This document shows positions 7,693-17,608 of a stretch of DNA of 64,000 bases, in pieces. Position 1 is the stretch's first letter. The number at the start of each line of letters is the position of its first letter. Below the pieces are notes generated by a model. The model saw only the letters and a program-made list of their open reading frames with translations, did not search any database and was not told the DNA's origin. A program made the position numbers and the translations under genes. Origin of the DNA: Sinomonas atrocyanea (GTDB lineage Bacteria; Actinomycetota; Actinomycetes; Actinomycetales; Micrococcaceae); assembly GCF_030811715.1 (NCBI RefSeq), contig NZ_JAUSRH010000003.1:248001-312000 (forward strand). The letters run 5' to 3'.

Positions 7693-10311
7693 CTACGCGT
7701 CAGCGAGCTGGACCTCGCTCACGCTCACCTCACCGGAACCGTCCCGGAGCTGGATCGAGCGCGCATTCGCCGCGGCCCGGAGGTCTCCCAGTCCCGCCTC
7801 GAGCTGCGGGAGCAGCTCGGCCGGAGCGGAGACGACGGCGGCGAGCACCTCGGTGCGCTGCTTGACCTTCGCCTCGGACTTGGCCTTGCGGATGCCGGAG
7901 AGCGCCAGCCCCACCGTCGGCAGCATGCCGCGGTCGCCGTCGGCGACGGGCACCGGGGCCGGCCACGGGGCGCGGTGGACCGAGCCCGCACGCCACCAGC
8001 TCCACACCTCGTCGGTCGCGAACGGCAGGACCGGAGCGAAGAGGCGCAGCACGGCGTCGAGCGTCGTCGCCAGGGCGGCGAGGACGGAGGCCTTCTGCTC
8101 CTCGCCCTGGGCGCCGTAGGCACGGTCCTTGATGAGCTCGACGTAGTCGTCCGTGAACTGCCAGAAGAACGACTCGGTCAGCTGGAGCGCCTTGGCCGGG
8201 TCGTACGCGGCGAAGGCCGCCCCGGCCTGCTCGACGACGTCCGCGAGCTGGGCAAGGAGAGCACGGTCGAGCGGGTTGACGAGCACGGGGTCCGAGCCGT
8301 CCGTGAGGACATCCGCCTCCGTCGCCCCGAGCCCGAGGACGAACTTGGAGGCGTTGAGGACCTTGATCGCGAGCCGCCGCCCGATCTTCATCTGGGCGAC
8401 CTCGAACGCCGTGTCCGCGCCCAGCTTGGCGGAGGCCGCCCAGTAGCGCACGGCATCCGCGCCGTATTCCTCGAGGATGTCGGTCGGGACCACCACATTG
8501 CCCTTCGACTTGGACATCTTCTTCCGGTCCGGGTCGAGGACCCATCCGGAGATCGCCGCGTGCTTCCACGGCAGCGAGCCGTGGAGCTCCTGGGCGCGCA
8601 CCACGGTCGAGAAGAGCCAGGTGCGGATGATCTCGTGGGCCTGCGGCCGCACGTCGAAGGGGAAGACGTTGGCGAAGAACTCCTCGTCCCGGCTCCAGCG
8701 CCCCACGATCTGCGGGGTGAGCGAGGAGGTGGCCCAGGTGTCCAGAACGTCGGGGTCACCGGTGAAACCGCCCGGGACGTCGCGCTGGTCCTCGGTGAAG
8801 CCGGGGGCCGGCTCCGCTACCGGATCGACCGGCAAGGACGCGTCGTCGGGCACGATCGGGGCCGCGTAGTCGGGGTTGCCCTCGGCGTCGAGCCGGTACC
8901 AGACCGGGATCGGGACACCGAAGAAGCGCTGGCGGGAGACGAGCCAGTCGCCGTTGAGGCCCTCGACCCAGTTCTCGTAGCGGGCGCGCATGAACGCCGG
9001 GTGCCACTCGAGCTCGCGTCCGCGCTGCACGAACGTCGCACGTCGCTCCTCGTCCCGGCCGCCGTTGCGGATGTACCACTGGCGGGAGGTCACCACCTCG
9101 AGCGGCTTGTCGCCCTTCTCATAGAAGTTCACCGGGTGGAGGATCTTCTTCGGCTCGCCGTCGAGCAGCCCCTGCTCCGCGAGCATCTCCACGACGGCCT
9201 CCTTCGCGGAGAAGGCAGTCTTGCCAGCGATCCGGGCATAGGCTGCGCGCCCCTCCTCGCCCGTGATCCACTCCGGCGTCTCGGCGGCGAGGCGGCCGTC
9301 GCGGCCGATGATCGGGCGGGTCGGCAGCTGCAGCTCGCGCCACCAGGTCACGTCGGTCAGGTCGCCGAACGTGCAGACCATCGCAATCCCCGAGCCCTTG
9401 TCCGGCTTGGCGAGCGCGTGGGGCCTGACCTCGACCTCCACGCCGAACAGCGGGGAGACGACGGTGGTGCCGAAGAGGTGCTGGTAGCGCTCGTCGTCGG
9501 GGTGTGCCACGAGGGCGGCGCAGGCGGCCAGCAGCTCGGGTCGGGTCGTCTCGATGTGCACCGCCTCGCCGTCGGGCGCGGTGAACGCGTAGCGGTAGTA
9601 GGCGCCCGGAACCTCGCGGTCCTCGAGCTCCGCCTGGGCGACCGCGGTGCGGAAGGTGACGTCCCAGAGGGTCGGCGCCTCGGCGAGGTAGGCGTCGCCG
9701 GCGGCGAAGTTCCGCAGGAACGCACGCTGCGACACCGCCCGGGAGGTGCCGTCGATGGTGCGGTAGGTCAGGCTCCAGTCGACCGAGAGGCCGAGGGTCT
9801 TGAACAGGTGCTCGAACACCTTCTCGTCCTCGACCGCGAGCTCCTCGCACAGCTCGATGAAGTTCTTCCGCGAGATGACGTCGAAGTCGCGCTGGTTCTT
9901 CGCCGGCTGGGCGGGGGGACGGTAGCCGGCGTCGTACGGGATGGCCGGATCGCAGCGGACGCCGTAATAGTTCTGGACGCGCCGCTCGGTGGGCAGGCCG
10001 TTGTCGTCCCAGCCCATGGGGTAGAAGACGTTCTTGCCCGTCATGCGCTGGTAGCGCGCGAGGAGGTCGGTCTGCGTGAAGGAGAACATGTGGCCGACGT
10101 GCAGGGACCCCGACGCCGTCGGCGGGGGCGTGTCGATCGAGTAGACGGCCTCGCGGGTCGTGTCGGGGTCGAACCGGTAGGTCTCCTCCGCGAGCCAGCG
10201 CTCCGTGAGCTTGGCCTCGAGCCCCTCGAGGGCTGGCTTGTCGGGGACGTTCGTCGGATTCACCGGGGTGCGGTCGGGCGTGTCTGTACCCGTGATGGCT
10301 GCTTCAGGCAT
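7693..10311 (-). CDS. valS: Valine--tRNA ligase (archaeal-like, type 2)
   Basis: Class I synthetase charging tRNA-Val. In 872 residues it shows the HIGH-type motif H-V-G-H at 71-74, the W-D-D-N-G-L-P-T-E-R-R region, a CP1 editing domain, K-M-S-K-S-K-G-N at about 597-604 and a tRNA-binding anticodon domain. The N-terminal sequence and overall form resemble the archaeal/rickettsial subgroup (HAMAP type 2) rather than the usual bacterial ValS; this is from memory of family signatures. Start ATG at 10311 (M-P-E-A-A-I-T) is preceded on its strand by GGAAG. The frame stays open further upstream, but that part overlaps the divergent DUF488 and SDR genes. Confidence 0.93.
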   Translation of the reverse strand: MPEAAITGTDTPDRTPVNPTNVPDKPALEGLEAKLTERWLAEETYRFDPDTTREAVYSIDTPPPTASGSLHVGHMFSFTQTDLLARYQRMTGKNVFYPMGWDDNGLPTERRVQNYYGVRCDPAIPYDAGYRPPAQPAKNQRDFDVISRKNFIELCEELAVEDEKVFEHLFKTLGLSVDWSLTYRTIDGTSRAVSQRAFLRNFAAGDAYLAEAPTLWDVTFRTAVAQAELEDREVPGAYYRYAFTAPDGEAVHIETTRPELLAACAALVAHPDDERYQHLFGTTVVSPLFGVEVEVRPHALAKPDKGSGIAMVCTFGDLTDVTWWRELQLPTRPIIGRDGRLAAETPEWITGEEGRAAYARIAGKTAFSAKEAVVEMLAEQGLLDGEPKKILHPVNFYEKGDKPLEVVTSRQWYIRNGGRDEERRATFVQRGRELEWHPAFMRARYENWVEGLNGDWLVSRQRFFGVPIPVWYRLDAEGNPDYAAPIVPDDASLPVDPVAEPAPGFTEDQRDVPGGFTGDPDVLDTWATSSLTPQIVGRWSRDEEFFANVFPFDVRPQAHEIIRTWLFSTVVRAQELHGSLPWKHAAISGWVLDPDRKKMSKSKGNVVVPTDILEEYGADAVRYWAASAKLGADTAFEVAQMKIGRRLAIKVLNASKFVLGLGATEADVLTDGSDPVLVNPLDRALLAQLADVVEQAGAAFAAYDPAKALQLTESFFWQFTDDYVELIKDRAYGAQGEEQKASVLAALATTLDAVLRLFAPVLPFATDEVWSWWRAGSVHRAPWPAPVPVADGDRGMLPTVGLALSGIRKAKSEAKVKQRTEVLAAVVSAPAELLPQLEAGLGDLRAAANARSIQLRDGSGEVSVSEVQLADA

Positions 10312-10377
10312 GCCATCGATTCTTCCATGCTTTCTGCTCCACGTGGCCGCCCCGTGGCCCCGCGGCGCGGACGGTCC

Positions 10378-10383
10378 TAGCAT
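10378..10383 (+). promoter_or_regulatory. -10 element of a probable leaderless mRNA (DUF488 gene)
   Basis: TAGCAT ends 6 nt before the ATG at 10390, so transcription should start at the start codon. No ribosome site is visible. Confidence 0.55.
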
Positions 10384-10389
10384 GGCGGC

Positions 10390-10737
10390 ATGGGCACCGT
10401 GGGGATCCGCAGGGTATACGAGCCTTCCCCGGAGGGGACCTTCCGCATTCTCGTGGACCGCATCTGGCCCCGCGGGCTGAGCAAGGACCGGGCCGGAGTG
10501 GACCTCTGGCTCAAGGACGTCGGTCCCTCCGACGGGCTCCGCATGTGGTTCGGCCACGACCCCGCCCGCTTCGAGGAGTTCGCGGCGAAGTACCGGCAGG
10601 AGCTCGACGGCGCCGACGCCTTCGACGAACTCAGGGCGACCCTGCGGGACCACGACAGCGTGGACCTCGTCTACTCGGCCAAGGACACCGAGCACAACCA
10701 GGCCGTGGTGCTCGCGGAGCTGCTCCGGGCACGCTGA
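10390..10737 (+). CDS. DUF488 (YeaO-like) family protein
   Basis: Small cytosolic protein of 115 residues with the DUF488 hallmarks: a start of the type I-R-R-V-Y-E followed by V-D-R-I-W-P-R-G-L-S-K, a central D-P-x-R-F-x-E-F and the end V-Y-S-A-K-D-T-E-H-N-Q-A. The biochemical role of this family is not established. It is divergent from valS, with a 78-nt spacer, and is followed 37 nt later by an SDR gene. It lacks a ribosome site; a -10 box directly upstream suggests a leaderless message. Confidence 0.85.
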   Translation: MGTVGIRRVYEPSPEGTFRILVDRIWPRGLSKDRAGVDLWLKDVGPSDGLRMWFGHDPARFEEFAAKYRQELDGADAFDELRATLRDHDSVDLVYSAKDTEHNQAVVLAELLRAR

Positions 10738-10762
10738 CCGGCCCGGCGCCGGGGGAGCGCGG

Positions 10763-10768
10763 TAGGTT
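10763..10768 (+). promoter_or_regulatory. -10 element of a probable leaderless mRNA (SDR gene)
   Basis: TAGGTT is followed by exactly 6 nt and then ATG 10775, with no ribosome site. Confidence 0.55.
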
Positions 10769-10774
10769 GGGCGC

Positions 10775-11548
10775 ATGACGACGACTGTGCCCCAGACTGA
10801 CCACCGCTCCGCGATCGTGACGGGAGCGAGCACCGGGATCGGAGAGGCCACCGTGCGGGCCCTCGCTGCGGACGGCTGGCGGGTGTTCGCCGTGGCGCGG
10901 CGGGCCGAGCGGCTCGAAGGCCTCGCTGCCGAGACCGGGGCGGTCGCGGTCCCGGCCGACATCTCGGAGGACGACGACGTCGCGCGCCTCGTCTCCGCGG
11001 TCGCCGATGCCGGTGGGGCGGACACGCTGGTCAACATCGCCGGCGGCGCCCGGGGTACGGACTGGGTCGCAGAGGCGAAGACCGAGGACTGGGAGTGGAT
11101 GCTCCGGTCCAACGTCCTCGGCACGATGAAGATCACGCGCGCGTTCCTGCCGATGCTCCGGGCGAACGGGCACGGCACTGTGCTCAACCTCACCTCGGTG
11201 GCCGCGCTCGTCTCGTATGAGGGCGGGGGCGGCTACAACGCCGCGAAGGCTGCCGAGCGGGCCATGACCCGGGCGCTGCGGCTCGAGGAGGCCGAGAACA
11301 ATGTGCGCGTCATCGAGGTGCTGCCCGGCCTCGTCAAGACGGAGGAGTTCTCCCTGCGCCGCCTCGGCGGCAACGCAGAGGCGGCCGAGAAGGTGTACGA
11401 GGGCGTCGAGGAGCCGCTCACGGCGCAGGATGTGGCAGACATCGTCCGATACGCGGTGACCGTCCCGCACCACGTCAACCTCGATGAGATCGTGGTGCGG
11501 CCGGTCGCCCAGGCCGCGGCCCACAAGCTCATCCGCAAGGGCGCGTAG
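10775..11548 (+). CDS. SDR family NAD(P)-dependent oxidoreductase (YdfG-like)
   Basis: Classical short-chain dehydrogenase of 257 residues. The cofactor motif T-G-A-S-T-G-I-G is at about 17-24, followed by an A-R-R basic patch that favours NADP(H). The structural motif is degenerate (V-N-I-A-G-G). The active site has Ser in L-N-L-T-S-V-A and Y-N-A-A-K. It looks closest to the YdfG group of 3-hydroxy acid/serine dehydrogenases, but the substrate cannot be read from the sequence. It is convergent with the HATPase gene that ends 17 nt beyond. Confidence 0.85.
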   Translation: MTTTVPQTDHRSAIVTGASTGIGEATVRALAADGWRVFAVARRAERLEGLAAETGAVAVPADISEDDDVARLVSAVADAGGADTLVNIAGGARGTDWVAEAKTEDWEWMLRSNVLGTMKITRAFLPMLRANGHGTVLNLTSVAALVSYEGGGGYNAAKAAERAMTRALRLEEAENNVRVIEVLPGLVKTEEFSLRRLGGNAEAAEKVYEGVEEPLTAQDVADIVRYAVTVPHHVNLDEIVVRPVAQAAAHKLIRKGA

Positions 11549-11564
11549 GGGCCGGCGGGGGCAC

Positions 11565-12056
11565 TCACGCGCCGGCGGTGCGCGCGAGGAGTGCCGGCGC
11601 CGCGGCCAGCACGCCCGGGACGCGGGCGCGCGTCTGCGCGCCGACCGGCACCGCGCACGGCAGGAACGCCGCGACCTCGAACCCTCCTTCGCACAGCCCG
11701 GCCCGCAGCCAGCCGCCCGCGCGGTGGGCGCGCGAGGCCATCGACGCGATCCCGCGGCCCGGTCGGAGGATCTGGCCGATCGCGGTCTCCCCGGGCACGT
11801 TCAGCATCCGCACCCGGAGGCCCTCGGGCTGCCAGGCGACCTCGAGGCGCACGGGCCTGGACGAGTCGGCATGGCGCGCGGCGTTCTCGAGGGCGGTGCG
11901 CAGGATGGCGGTGGCGGCGGATCGGGTGGAACGCGGAACGTGCCTGCGGCGCCCGGTGTGCGCGATGTCGAGCCGCAGCCCGTCCGCGGCGGCTGCGGCG
12001 ACCCACTCGGGCGCCGAGACGAGGGTCGGCAGCGACAGTGCCGGGGTGGTGCGCAT
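11565..12056 (-). CDS. Stand-alone HATPase-fold protein resembling a sensor-kinase C-terminus
   Basis: A 163-residue protein that starts directly in a GHKL-type ATPase domain. It has an N-box-like E-N-A-A-R-H-A (about 60-66) and a G2-like segment G-R-G-I-A-S-M-A-S-R-A with a following G-G-W-L-R, as in NarL-family (DesK/LiaS-like) sensor kinases. There is no dimerisation/phosphoacceptor domain, no membrane segment and no adjacent response regulator. The usual D-x-G-x-G of the G1 box is not seen (M-L-N-V-P-G instead). ATG 12056 has a strong AAGGAG, so this short form is the intended product. It may be a regulatory or anti-sigma-like ATPase, or a decayed kinase. Confidence 0.65.
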   Translation of the reverse strand: MRTTPALSLPTLVSAPEWVAAAAADGLRLDIAHTGRRRHVPRSTRSAATAILRTALENAARHADSSRPVRLEVAWQPEGLRVRMLNVPGETAIGQILRPGRGIASMASRAHRAGGWLRAGLCEGGFEVAAFLPCAVPVGAQTRARVPGVLAAAPALLARTAGA

Positions 12057-12143
12057 CGTGGGCTCCTTAGTGCGCGCGCTGGGATGCGTCCATTGTGCGC
12101 GGCCCCCGCTGATTATTCCAGTCGCTGGAGATATTTCTCCTTT

Positions 12144-12172
12144 TCGACAGTCCAGAGCCCGAGTGCTTAGAC
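12144..12172 (+). promoter_or_regulatory. Promoter of the ileS T-box transcript
   Basis: TCGACA (12144-12149) and TTAGAC (12167-12172) are 17 nt apart. The predicted start is just upstream of the T-box Stem I. Confidence 0.5.
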
Positions 12173-12179
12173 TTGACAC

Positions 12180-12345
12180 CACAGCGTCGACCCGGCCATC
12201 ACCGGCGAGCTTCCGGAAGAACAGCGCCTCCCGCGCCAGTGGGGACGCCCAGTAGAACCGGACGGGCAGGCCCGTCACAGCCGTCAATGAGAGGCCCGCG
12301 CCAGTCGGCGCAGGCAAGTGAGGTGGTACCGCGGCCCCGTCCGGC
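12180..12345 (+). ncRNA. T-box leader for isoleucine upstream of ileS
   Basis: Senses uncharged tRNA-Ile and controls ileS. The conserved T-box core T-G-A-G-G-T-G-G-T-A-C-C-G-C-G (12319-12334) includes the TGGT that pairs with the tRNA acceptor end. The specifier appears as ATC at 12198-12200, followed by ACCGGCGAGCTTCCGGAAGA, an arrangement I associate with the short Stem I of actinobacterial ileS T-boxes. No U-rich terminator lies before ileS. ATCC segments downstream could mask the AGGAT ribosome site, so translational control is inferred, as is known for actinobacterial ileS T-boxes. Confidence 0.9.
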
Positions 12346-12401
12346 AGATCCGGGTGGACGCCGTCCTCGCATCCAGCAGCACGAAGCGAGCCAGGATCCG
12401 A

Positions 12402-15400
12402 GTGAGCGTGTACCCCAAGGCCTCTGCAGCAGCCGCCCAGGACGCGGCGACGACCCATTCCGTGCGCTTCCCGGAGCTGGAGGAGCGCATCCTCGCGTAC
12501 TGGGACGAGGACGGCACCTTCCAGGCATCGGTCGACGGCCGGGATGCCGGGCGCGACGGCGCCAACGAGTTCGTCTTCTACGACGGCCCGCCCTTCGCCA
12601 ACGGGCTGCCGCACTACGGCCACCTGCTCACGGGCTACGCCAAGGACCTCGTGGCCCGGTACCAGACCCTGCGCGGCAAGCGCGTCGAGCGCCGGTTCGG
12701 CTGGGACACCCACGGCCTTCCCGCCGAGCTCGAGGCCATGAAGCAGCTCGGCATGAACCAGAAGTCGGACATCGATGCGATGGGCATCGACAAGTTCAAC
12801 GACGCCTGCCGCGCCTCGGTCCTGAAGTACACCCACGAGTGGGAGGCCTACGTCAAGCGCCAGGCCCGCTGGGTCGATTTCGAGAACGACTACAAGACCC
12901 TCAACGTCGAGTACATGGAGTCCGTGATCTGGGCGTTCAAGACGCTCCACGAGAAGGGCCTCACGTACAGCGGCTACCGCGTGCTGCCGTACTGCTGGAA
13001 CGACGAGACGCCGCTGTCCAACCACGAGCTGCGCATGGACGACGACGTCTACAAGGACCGCCAGGACCAGACCGTCACGGTCACGTTCCCGCTGCTCGCG
13101 GACGAATCGGAGACCTCCCGCGAGCTCGCGGGTGTCCTCGCCATCGCCTGGACCACCACGCCCTGGACGCTGCCCACCAACGCGGCGCTCGCCGTCGGGC
13201 CCGAGGTGCGCTACGCCGTCGTCCCCGCCGGTCCCGACGGCGTGAACGCGACCGGCGTCTCGCCGTTCGCCGCCGGCACGCGGTTCCTGCTCGCCGAGGA
13301 CCTCCTCGCCTCCTACGCCAAGGACCTCGGGTACGAGAGCGCCGAGGACGCAGCCGCGGCCGTGGAGCGGACGTACCTGGGCACCGAGCTCGAGGGACTG
13401 CGGTACGAGCCGCTCTGGGACTACTTCGCCGACGCCGAGGTCTACGGCACCGCCAAGGCCTGGCGCATCCTCGTCGCCGACTACGTCACCACGACGGACG
13501 GCACGGGAATCGTCCACCAGGCTCCCGCCTACGGCGAGGACGACCAGCGCGTCTGCGAGGCCGCGGGCATCCCCGTGATCCTCTCCGTGGACGACGGCGC
13601 CCGGTTCCTGCCGCTGTTCGGCTCGCGCGAGGACGCGCCGCTGAAGGAGATCGTGGGCCTGCAGGTCTTCGAGGCCAACAAGCCCATCACCCGGGTACTG
13701 CGCGAGCAGGGCCGCCTCCTCAAGCAGGCCAGCTACGTGCACAGCTACCCGCACTGCTGGCGCTGCCGGAACCCCCTGATCTACCGCGCGGTCTCGAGCT
13801 GGTTCGTCGAGGTCACCAAGATCAAGGACCGCATGCTCGAGCTCAACGAGCAGATCACCTGGATCCCGGGCAACGTCAAGCACGGCCAGTTCGGGAAGTG
13901 GCTCGAGAACGCCCGCGACTGGTCGATCAGCCGCAACCGCTACTGGGGATCGCCCATCCCCGTGTGGGTCTCGGACAACCCGGAGTACCCGCGCACCGAC
14001 GTCTACGGCTCGCTCGCCGAGCTCAAGGCCGACTTCGGCCGCCTCCCGCTCAACCACGAGGGCAAGCCGGACCTCCACCGGCCCTTCATCGACGAGCTCA
14101 CCCGGCCCAATCCGGACGACCCCACGGGCCGCTCGACGATGCGCCGCGTCCCCGACGTCCTGGACGTCTGGTTCGACTCCGGGTCGATGCCGTACGCCCA
14201 GGTCCACTACCCGTACGAGAACCAGGAATGGTTCGAGACGCACAACCCCGGCGACTTCATCGTCGAGTACATCGGCCAGACCCGCGGGTGGTTCTACACG
14301 CTGCACATCCTCGCGACGGCGCTCTTCGACCGTCCAGCGTTCCGCAACGTGATCAGCCACGGGATTGTGCTCGGCTCGGATGGGCAGAAGATGTCCAAGA
14401 GCCTGCGCAACTACCCGGATGTCTCCGAGGTGCTGGACCGCGACGGCTCCGACGCGATGCGCTGGTTCCTCATGGCCAGCCCGATCCTGCGCGGCGGCAA
14501 CCTCATCGTCACCGAGCAGGGCATCCGCGACGGCGTGCGCCAGGTCATCCTGCCGCTGTGGAACGTGTACAGCTTCTTCACGCTCTACGCCAACGCCGCC
14601 CGCAGCCCGCGCGACGGCGCTGCCGGCTTCGAGGCGGACCTCCGCCACGACGGCTACACCGACCCGCTGGACCGCTACCTGATGGCCCAGACCGGCCGCC
14701 TCGTGCGCGGGATGCAGCTCCACCTCGACGCCTATGACATCTCCACCGCGTGCGACGTGCTGCGCGAGTACCTGGACATGCTCACCAACTGGTACGTGCG
14801 CAGGTCCCGCCAGCGGTTCTTCGACGAGGACGCCGACGCGTTCGACGCCCTCTTCACCGCGCTCGAGGCGGTGTGCCGCGTCGCGGCGCCGCTGCTGCCC
14901 CTCGTCACCGAGGAGATCTGGCGCGGACTCACCGGCGGCCGCTCGGTGCACCTCACCGACTGGCCGGACGCCGCGCTCTTCGCCGACGACGCCGCGCTCG
15001 TCGAGCAGATGGACCGCACCCAGGCCGTGTGCTCCGCCGGGTCGTCCCTGCGCAAGGCCGCGAAGCTGCGGGTGCGCCTGCCGCTCGCGGCGATGACCGT
15101 CGTCGTGCCCGGCGCCGCGGACCTCGCAGGCTCGGAGGCGGTCATCGCGGACGAGCTCAACCTCAAGTCCGTCCGGCTCCTCGACGCCGCCGAGGCCAGC
15201 GAGGAGGAGTTCGGCATCGAGCGCCGGCTCGTGGTCAACGCCCGCGCCGCCGGCCCGCGCCTCGGCAAGGGCGTCCAGACGGCGATCAAGGGCTCGAAGT
15301 CGGGGGACTGGTCGGTGGCCGACGACGGCTCCGTCACCGCCGGCGGCATCGCCCTCGAGCCGCACGAGTACACGCTCGAGACCGTCGTCGACCCGGCGAA

Positions 15401-15725
15401 GGCCGGCGAGCACGCCGCCGTCGCGATGCTCCCGGGCGGCGGGTTCGTGGTCCTCGACACGGGCCTCACCCCGGAGCTCGAGGCCGAGGGCCTGGCCCGA
15501 GACCTCGTGCGCGTGATCCAGCAGGCGCGAAAGGAGGCCGACCTCGCCGTCGGCGACCGCATCCGCGCGAGCGTCACCGCGAAGGCCCACGTCATCGCCG
15601 CGGCCCGCGAGCACGCCGAACTGCTCCGGGGGGAGACCCTCGCGGTCGAGCTCGAGCTGCTCGTGGCCGACGTCGAGCCCTCGGCGCTCGTCGAGCGCGT
15701 CGGCGCCGAGGAGACCGCCAAGTGA
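12402..15725 (+). CDS. ileS: Isoleucine--tRNA ligase (eukaryotic-like, type 2)
   Basis: Class I synthetase charging tRNA-Ile, 1107 residues from GTG 12402. The HIGH-type motif is H-Y-G-H at 71-74 within P-P-F-A-N-G-L-P, the KMSKS motif K-M-S-K-S-L-R-N lies near 662-669, and W-T-T-T-P-W-T-L-P marks the CP1 editing domain. The H-Y-G-H form and large size are those of IleRS type 2, the subgroup associated with natural mupirocin tolerance. GTG 12402 is chosen because of CCAGGA just upstream; GTG 12408 is an alternative. The T-box leader sits immediately upstream, and folC overlaps the stop codon (GTGA). Confidence 0.95.
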   Translation: MSVYPKASAAAAQDAATTHSVRFPELEERILAYWDEDGTFQASVDGRDAGRDGANEFVFYDGPPFANGLPHYGHLLTGYAKDLVARYQTLRGKRVERRFGWDTHGLPAELEAMKQLGMNQKSDIDAMGIDKFNDACRASVLKYTHEWEAYVKRQARWVDFENDYKTLNVEYMESVIWAFKTLHEKGLTYSGYRVLPYCWNDETPLSNHELRMDDDVYKDRQDQTVTVTFPLLADESETSRELAGVLAIAWTTTPWTLPTNAALAVGPEVRYAVVPAGPDGVNATGVSPFAAGTRFLLAEDLLASYAKDLGYESAEDAAAAVERTYLGTELEGLRYEPLWDYFADAEVYGTAKAWRILVADYVTTTDGTGIVHQAPAYGEDDQRVCEAAGIPVILSVDDGARFLPLFGSREDAPLKEIVGLQVFEANKPITRVLREQGRLLKQASYVHSYPHCWRCRNPLIYRAVSSWFVEVTKIKDRMLELNEQITWIPGNVKHGQFGKWLENARDWSISRNRYWGSPIPVWVSDNPEYPRTDVYGSLAELKADFGRLPLNHEGKPDLHRPFIDELTRPNPDDPTGRSTMRRVPDVLDVWFDSGSMPYAQVHYPYENQEWFETHNPGDFIVEYIGQTRGWFYTLHILATALFDRPAFRNVISHGIVLGSDGQKMSKSLRNYPDVSEVLDRDGSDAMRWFLMASPILRGGNLIVTEQGIRDGVRQVILPLWNVYSFFTLYANAARSPRDGAAGFEADLRHDGYTDPLDRYLMAQTGRLVRGMQLHLDAYDISTACDVLREYLDMLTNWYVRRSRQRFFDEDADAFDALFTALEAVCRVAAPLLPLVTEEIWRGLTGGRSVHLTDWPDAALFADDAALVEQMDRTQAVCSAGSSLRKAAKLRVRLPLAAMTVVVPGAADLAGSEAVIADELNLKSVRLLDAAEASEEEFGIERRLVVNARAAGPRLGKGVQTAIKGSKSGDWSVADDGSVTAGGIALEPHEYTLETVVDPAKAGEHAAVAMLPGGGFVVLDTGLTPELEAEGLARDLVRVIQQARKEADLAVGDRIRASVTAKAHVIAAAREHAELLRGETLAVELELLVADVEPSALVERVGAEETAK

Positions 15726-17104
15726 GCGACATTCCGCAGCAGGCCCAGGAGCCGACCACGGTCGAGGAGGTCTATGCGCTGCTCCTCGCCAGGGCGCCCG
15801 AGAACAAGATGGAGCCGCGCCTCGCGCCCCTTTTCCGGGCGATGGACGTGCTCGGGGAACCCCATCGCGCCTTCCCGATCATCCACATCACGGGCACCAA
15901 CGGGAAGACGTCCACGGCGCGCATGATCGAGGCCGGCCTGCGGGCCCACGGGCTGCGCACCGGCCGGTACACGAGCCCGCACCTGGCCCGGGTCACGGAA
16001 CGGATCAGCCTCGACGGGGCGCCGGTGCCGGACGCGACCTTCGTGCGGATCTGGAACGAGATCAGCCCCTATCTGGAGATCGTGGACGCGGAGCTCGTGG
16101 CGGCCGGCGAGCCGCGCCTGACGTACTTCGAGTGCGTGACGATCCTCGGCTTCGCCGTCTTCGCGGACGAGCCCGTCGACGTGGCGGTCATCGAAGTCGG
16201 ACTGGGCGGCATCACCGACGCCACCAACGTCGGCGACGGCGCGGTCTCGGTCGTCACCCCCATCTCGCTCGACCACACCGACCTGCTGGGGGACACCGTC
16301 GAGGACATCGCGCGCGAGAAGGCCGGCATCATCAAGCGCGGCGGCTTCCTCGTGAGCGCCGCGCAGCCCCGCGGCGCCGCGCAGGTGCTCCTCGAGAAGG
16401 CCCGCGAGGTGGGCGTGCCGCACCGCTTCGAGGGGGTGGAGTTCGGCGTCGAGTCCCGCTCGCTCGCCGTCGGCGGCCAGCTCGTCACCGTGCGCGGCCT
16501 CGCCGGCCGGTACAAGGACCTCGCGGTGCCGCTGCACGGCGCCCACCAGGCGGAGAACGCCGCCGTGGCCGTGGCCGCGCTCGAGGCCTTCCTCGGCGGC
16601 GGGGAGCGGGAACTGTCAGTGGACGTGCTGCGCGAGGGGTTCGCCGAGGTCAGCTCGCCGGGCCGGCTCGAGACCGTGCGGACGTCCCCGACGATCATCG
16701 TGGACGCCGCGCACAACCCGGACGGGATCCGGGTGAGCGCGCAGGCCCTCAAGGAGGCGTTCGACTTCTCGACCCTCGTCATCGTCTTGGGCGTGCTGCG
16801 CGAGAAGGACGCCGAGGAGATCCTGCGGACCCTCGAGGAGGAGTTCGCGGAGGAGCGCGTGGAGTACTGCTTCACCCAGTCGGCGTCGCCGCGCGCCATC
16901 CCGGCGGAGGAGCTCGCCGAGCTGGCCCTCGACCTCGGATTCGACGAGGACGCCGTCCATGTCGAGGAGAAGCTCGACGACGCGATCGCGTACGCGGTCG
17001 AGCGCGCGGATGCCACCGAGGACTTCGCCGGCGGCGTCCTCATCACGGGATCGATCACGGTGGTGGGCGAGGCCCGCACCCTGCTCGGGAAGGACGCCTC
17101 ATGA
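15722..17104 (+). CDS. folC: Bifunctional folylpolyglutamate/dihydrofolate synthase
   Basis: Adds glutamate to folates (and may join Glu to dihydropteroate) using ATP. The 460-residue Mur-ligase-fold protein has the P-loop G-T-N-G-K-T-S at about 58-64, S-P-H-L near 85, a V-I-E-V-G-L-G-G-x-x-D-A-T-N motif at about 156-169 and the C-terminal V-D-A-A-H-N-P-D. The GTG start overlaps the ileS stop, and its own stop overlaps the next ATG (ATGA), so the three genes are translationally coupled and ileS T-box control may extend to folate metabolism. Confidence 0.93.
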   Translation: MSDIPQQAQEPTTVEEVYALLLARAPENKMEPRLAPLFRAMDVLGEPHRAFPIIHITGTNGKTSTARMIEAGLRAHGLRTGRYTSPHLARVTERISLDGAPVPDATFVRIWNEISPYLEIVDAELVAAGEPRLTYFECVTILGFAVFADEPVDVAVIEVGLGGITDATNVGDGAVSVVTPISLDHTDLLGDTVEDIAREKAGIIKRGGFLVSAAQPRGAAQVLLEKAREVGVPHRFEGVEFGVESRSLAVGGQLVTVRGLAGRYKDLAVPLHGAHQAENAAVAVAALEAFLGGGERELSVDVLREGFAEVSSPGRLETVRTSPTIIVDAAHNPDGIRVSAQALKEAFDFSTLVIVLGVLREKDAEEILRTLEEEFAEERVEYCFTQSASPRAIPAEELAELALDLGFDEDAVHVEEKLDDAIAYAVERADATEDFAGGVLITGSITVVGEARTLLGKDAS

Positions 17105-17562
17105 TGGCCAGGCTCACGAGGGCCCAGCGCGAATGGCGCCCGGGCATGCCCACGAAGCGCCGCTCAGTCCGGGTCATGTTCGCCTCGGTGCTCCTGCTCA
17201 CCGAGGCCTTCGTGGTGTTCTTCGCCACGCTCGTGCTGTTCGGACTGCGCGCGCACGACCTCGGCGCCGGAACCGTCCTCGGCGGCGGGTTCGGGCTGTT
17301 CGCCGTGTTCGTGCTCGCGTGCGCCGTGGTCTCCCGGCCGTGGGGCCTGGCCCTCGGATGGATCCTGCAGTTGGTCCTCGTGGCCCTCGGCTTCTTCGAG
17401 CCGATGATGTTCCTCGTCGGCGGCATCCTGCTGGTGACGTGGTTCTTCGCGATCCGCACCGGGGCGCGCCTCGACCGGGAGAACGTCCAGCGCGACCGCG
17501 AGCAGGCCGAGTGGGAGCGCACCCACCCCGAGGGCGGTCCGGCCGGGACCGGCGCCGCCTGA
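17101..17562 (+). CDS. DUF4233 membrane protein
   Basis: A 153-residue integral membrane protein with four hydrophobic segments (about residues 26-47, 53-75, 80-97 and 99-118) and a charged C-terminal tail. It matches the DUF4233 family regularly found between folC and ndk in actinobacteria. The function is unknown. ATG 17101 overlaps the folC stop by ATGA; an adjacent second ATG is the only real alternative. Confidence 0.85.
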   Translation: MMARLTRAQREWRPGMPTKRRSVRVMFASVLLLTEAFVVFFATLVLFGLRAHDLGAGTVLGGGFGLFAVFVLACAVVSRPWGLALGWILQLVLVALGFFEPMMFLVGGILLVTWFFAIRTGARLDRENVQRDREQAEWERTHPEGGPAGTGAA

Positions 17563-17566
17563 TCAG

Positions 17567-17572
17567 TAGACT
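17567..17572 (+). promoter_or_regulatory. -10 element before ndk
   Basis: TAGACT lies 36 nt before the ndk start, with no clear -35. It could give ndk expression independent of the ileS transcript. Confidence 0.45.
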
Positions 17573-17608
17573 GGGCGGGAAAACCGGCCCCTTCACCCAG
17601 GAGTACCT

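Noticed and set aside
7588-10380. A 930-codon plus-strand frame opposite valS
   Set aside because: The plus-strand translation is Arg/Val/Gly/His-rich shadow sequence, while the minus strand encodes an unmistakable ValS.
11565-15614. A 1349-codon open frame on the minus strand across ileS
   Set aside because: It is the high-GC shadow of ileS. Only its last 163 codons, with a ribosome site at 12056, form a believable protein.
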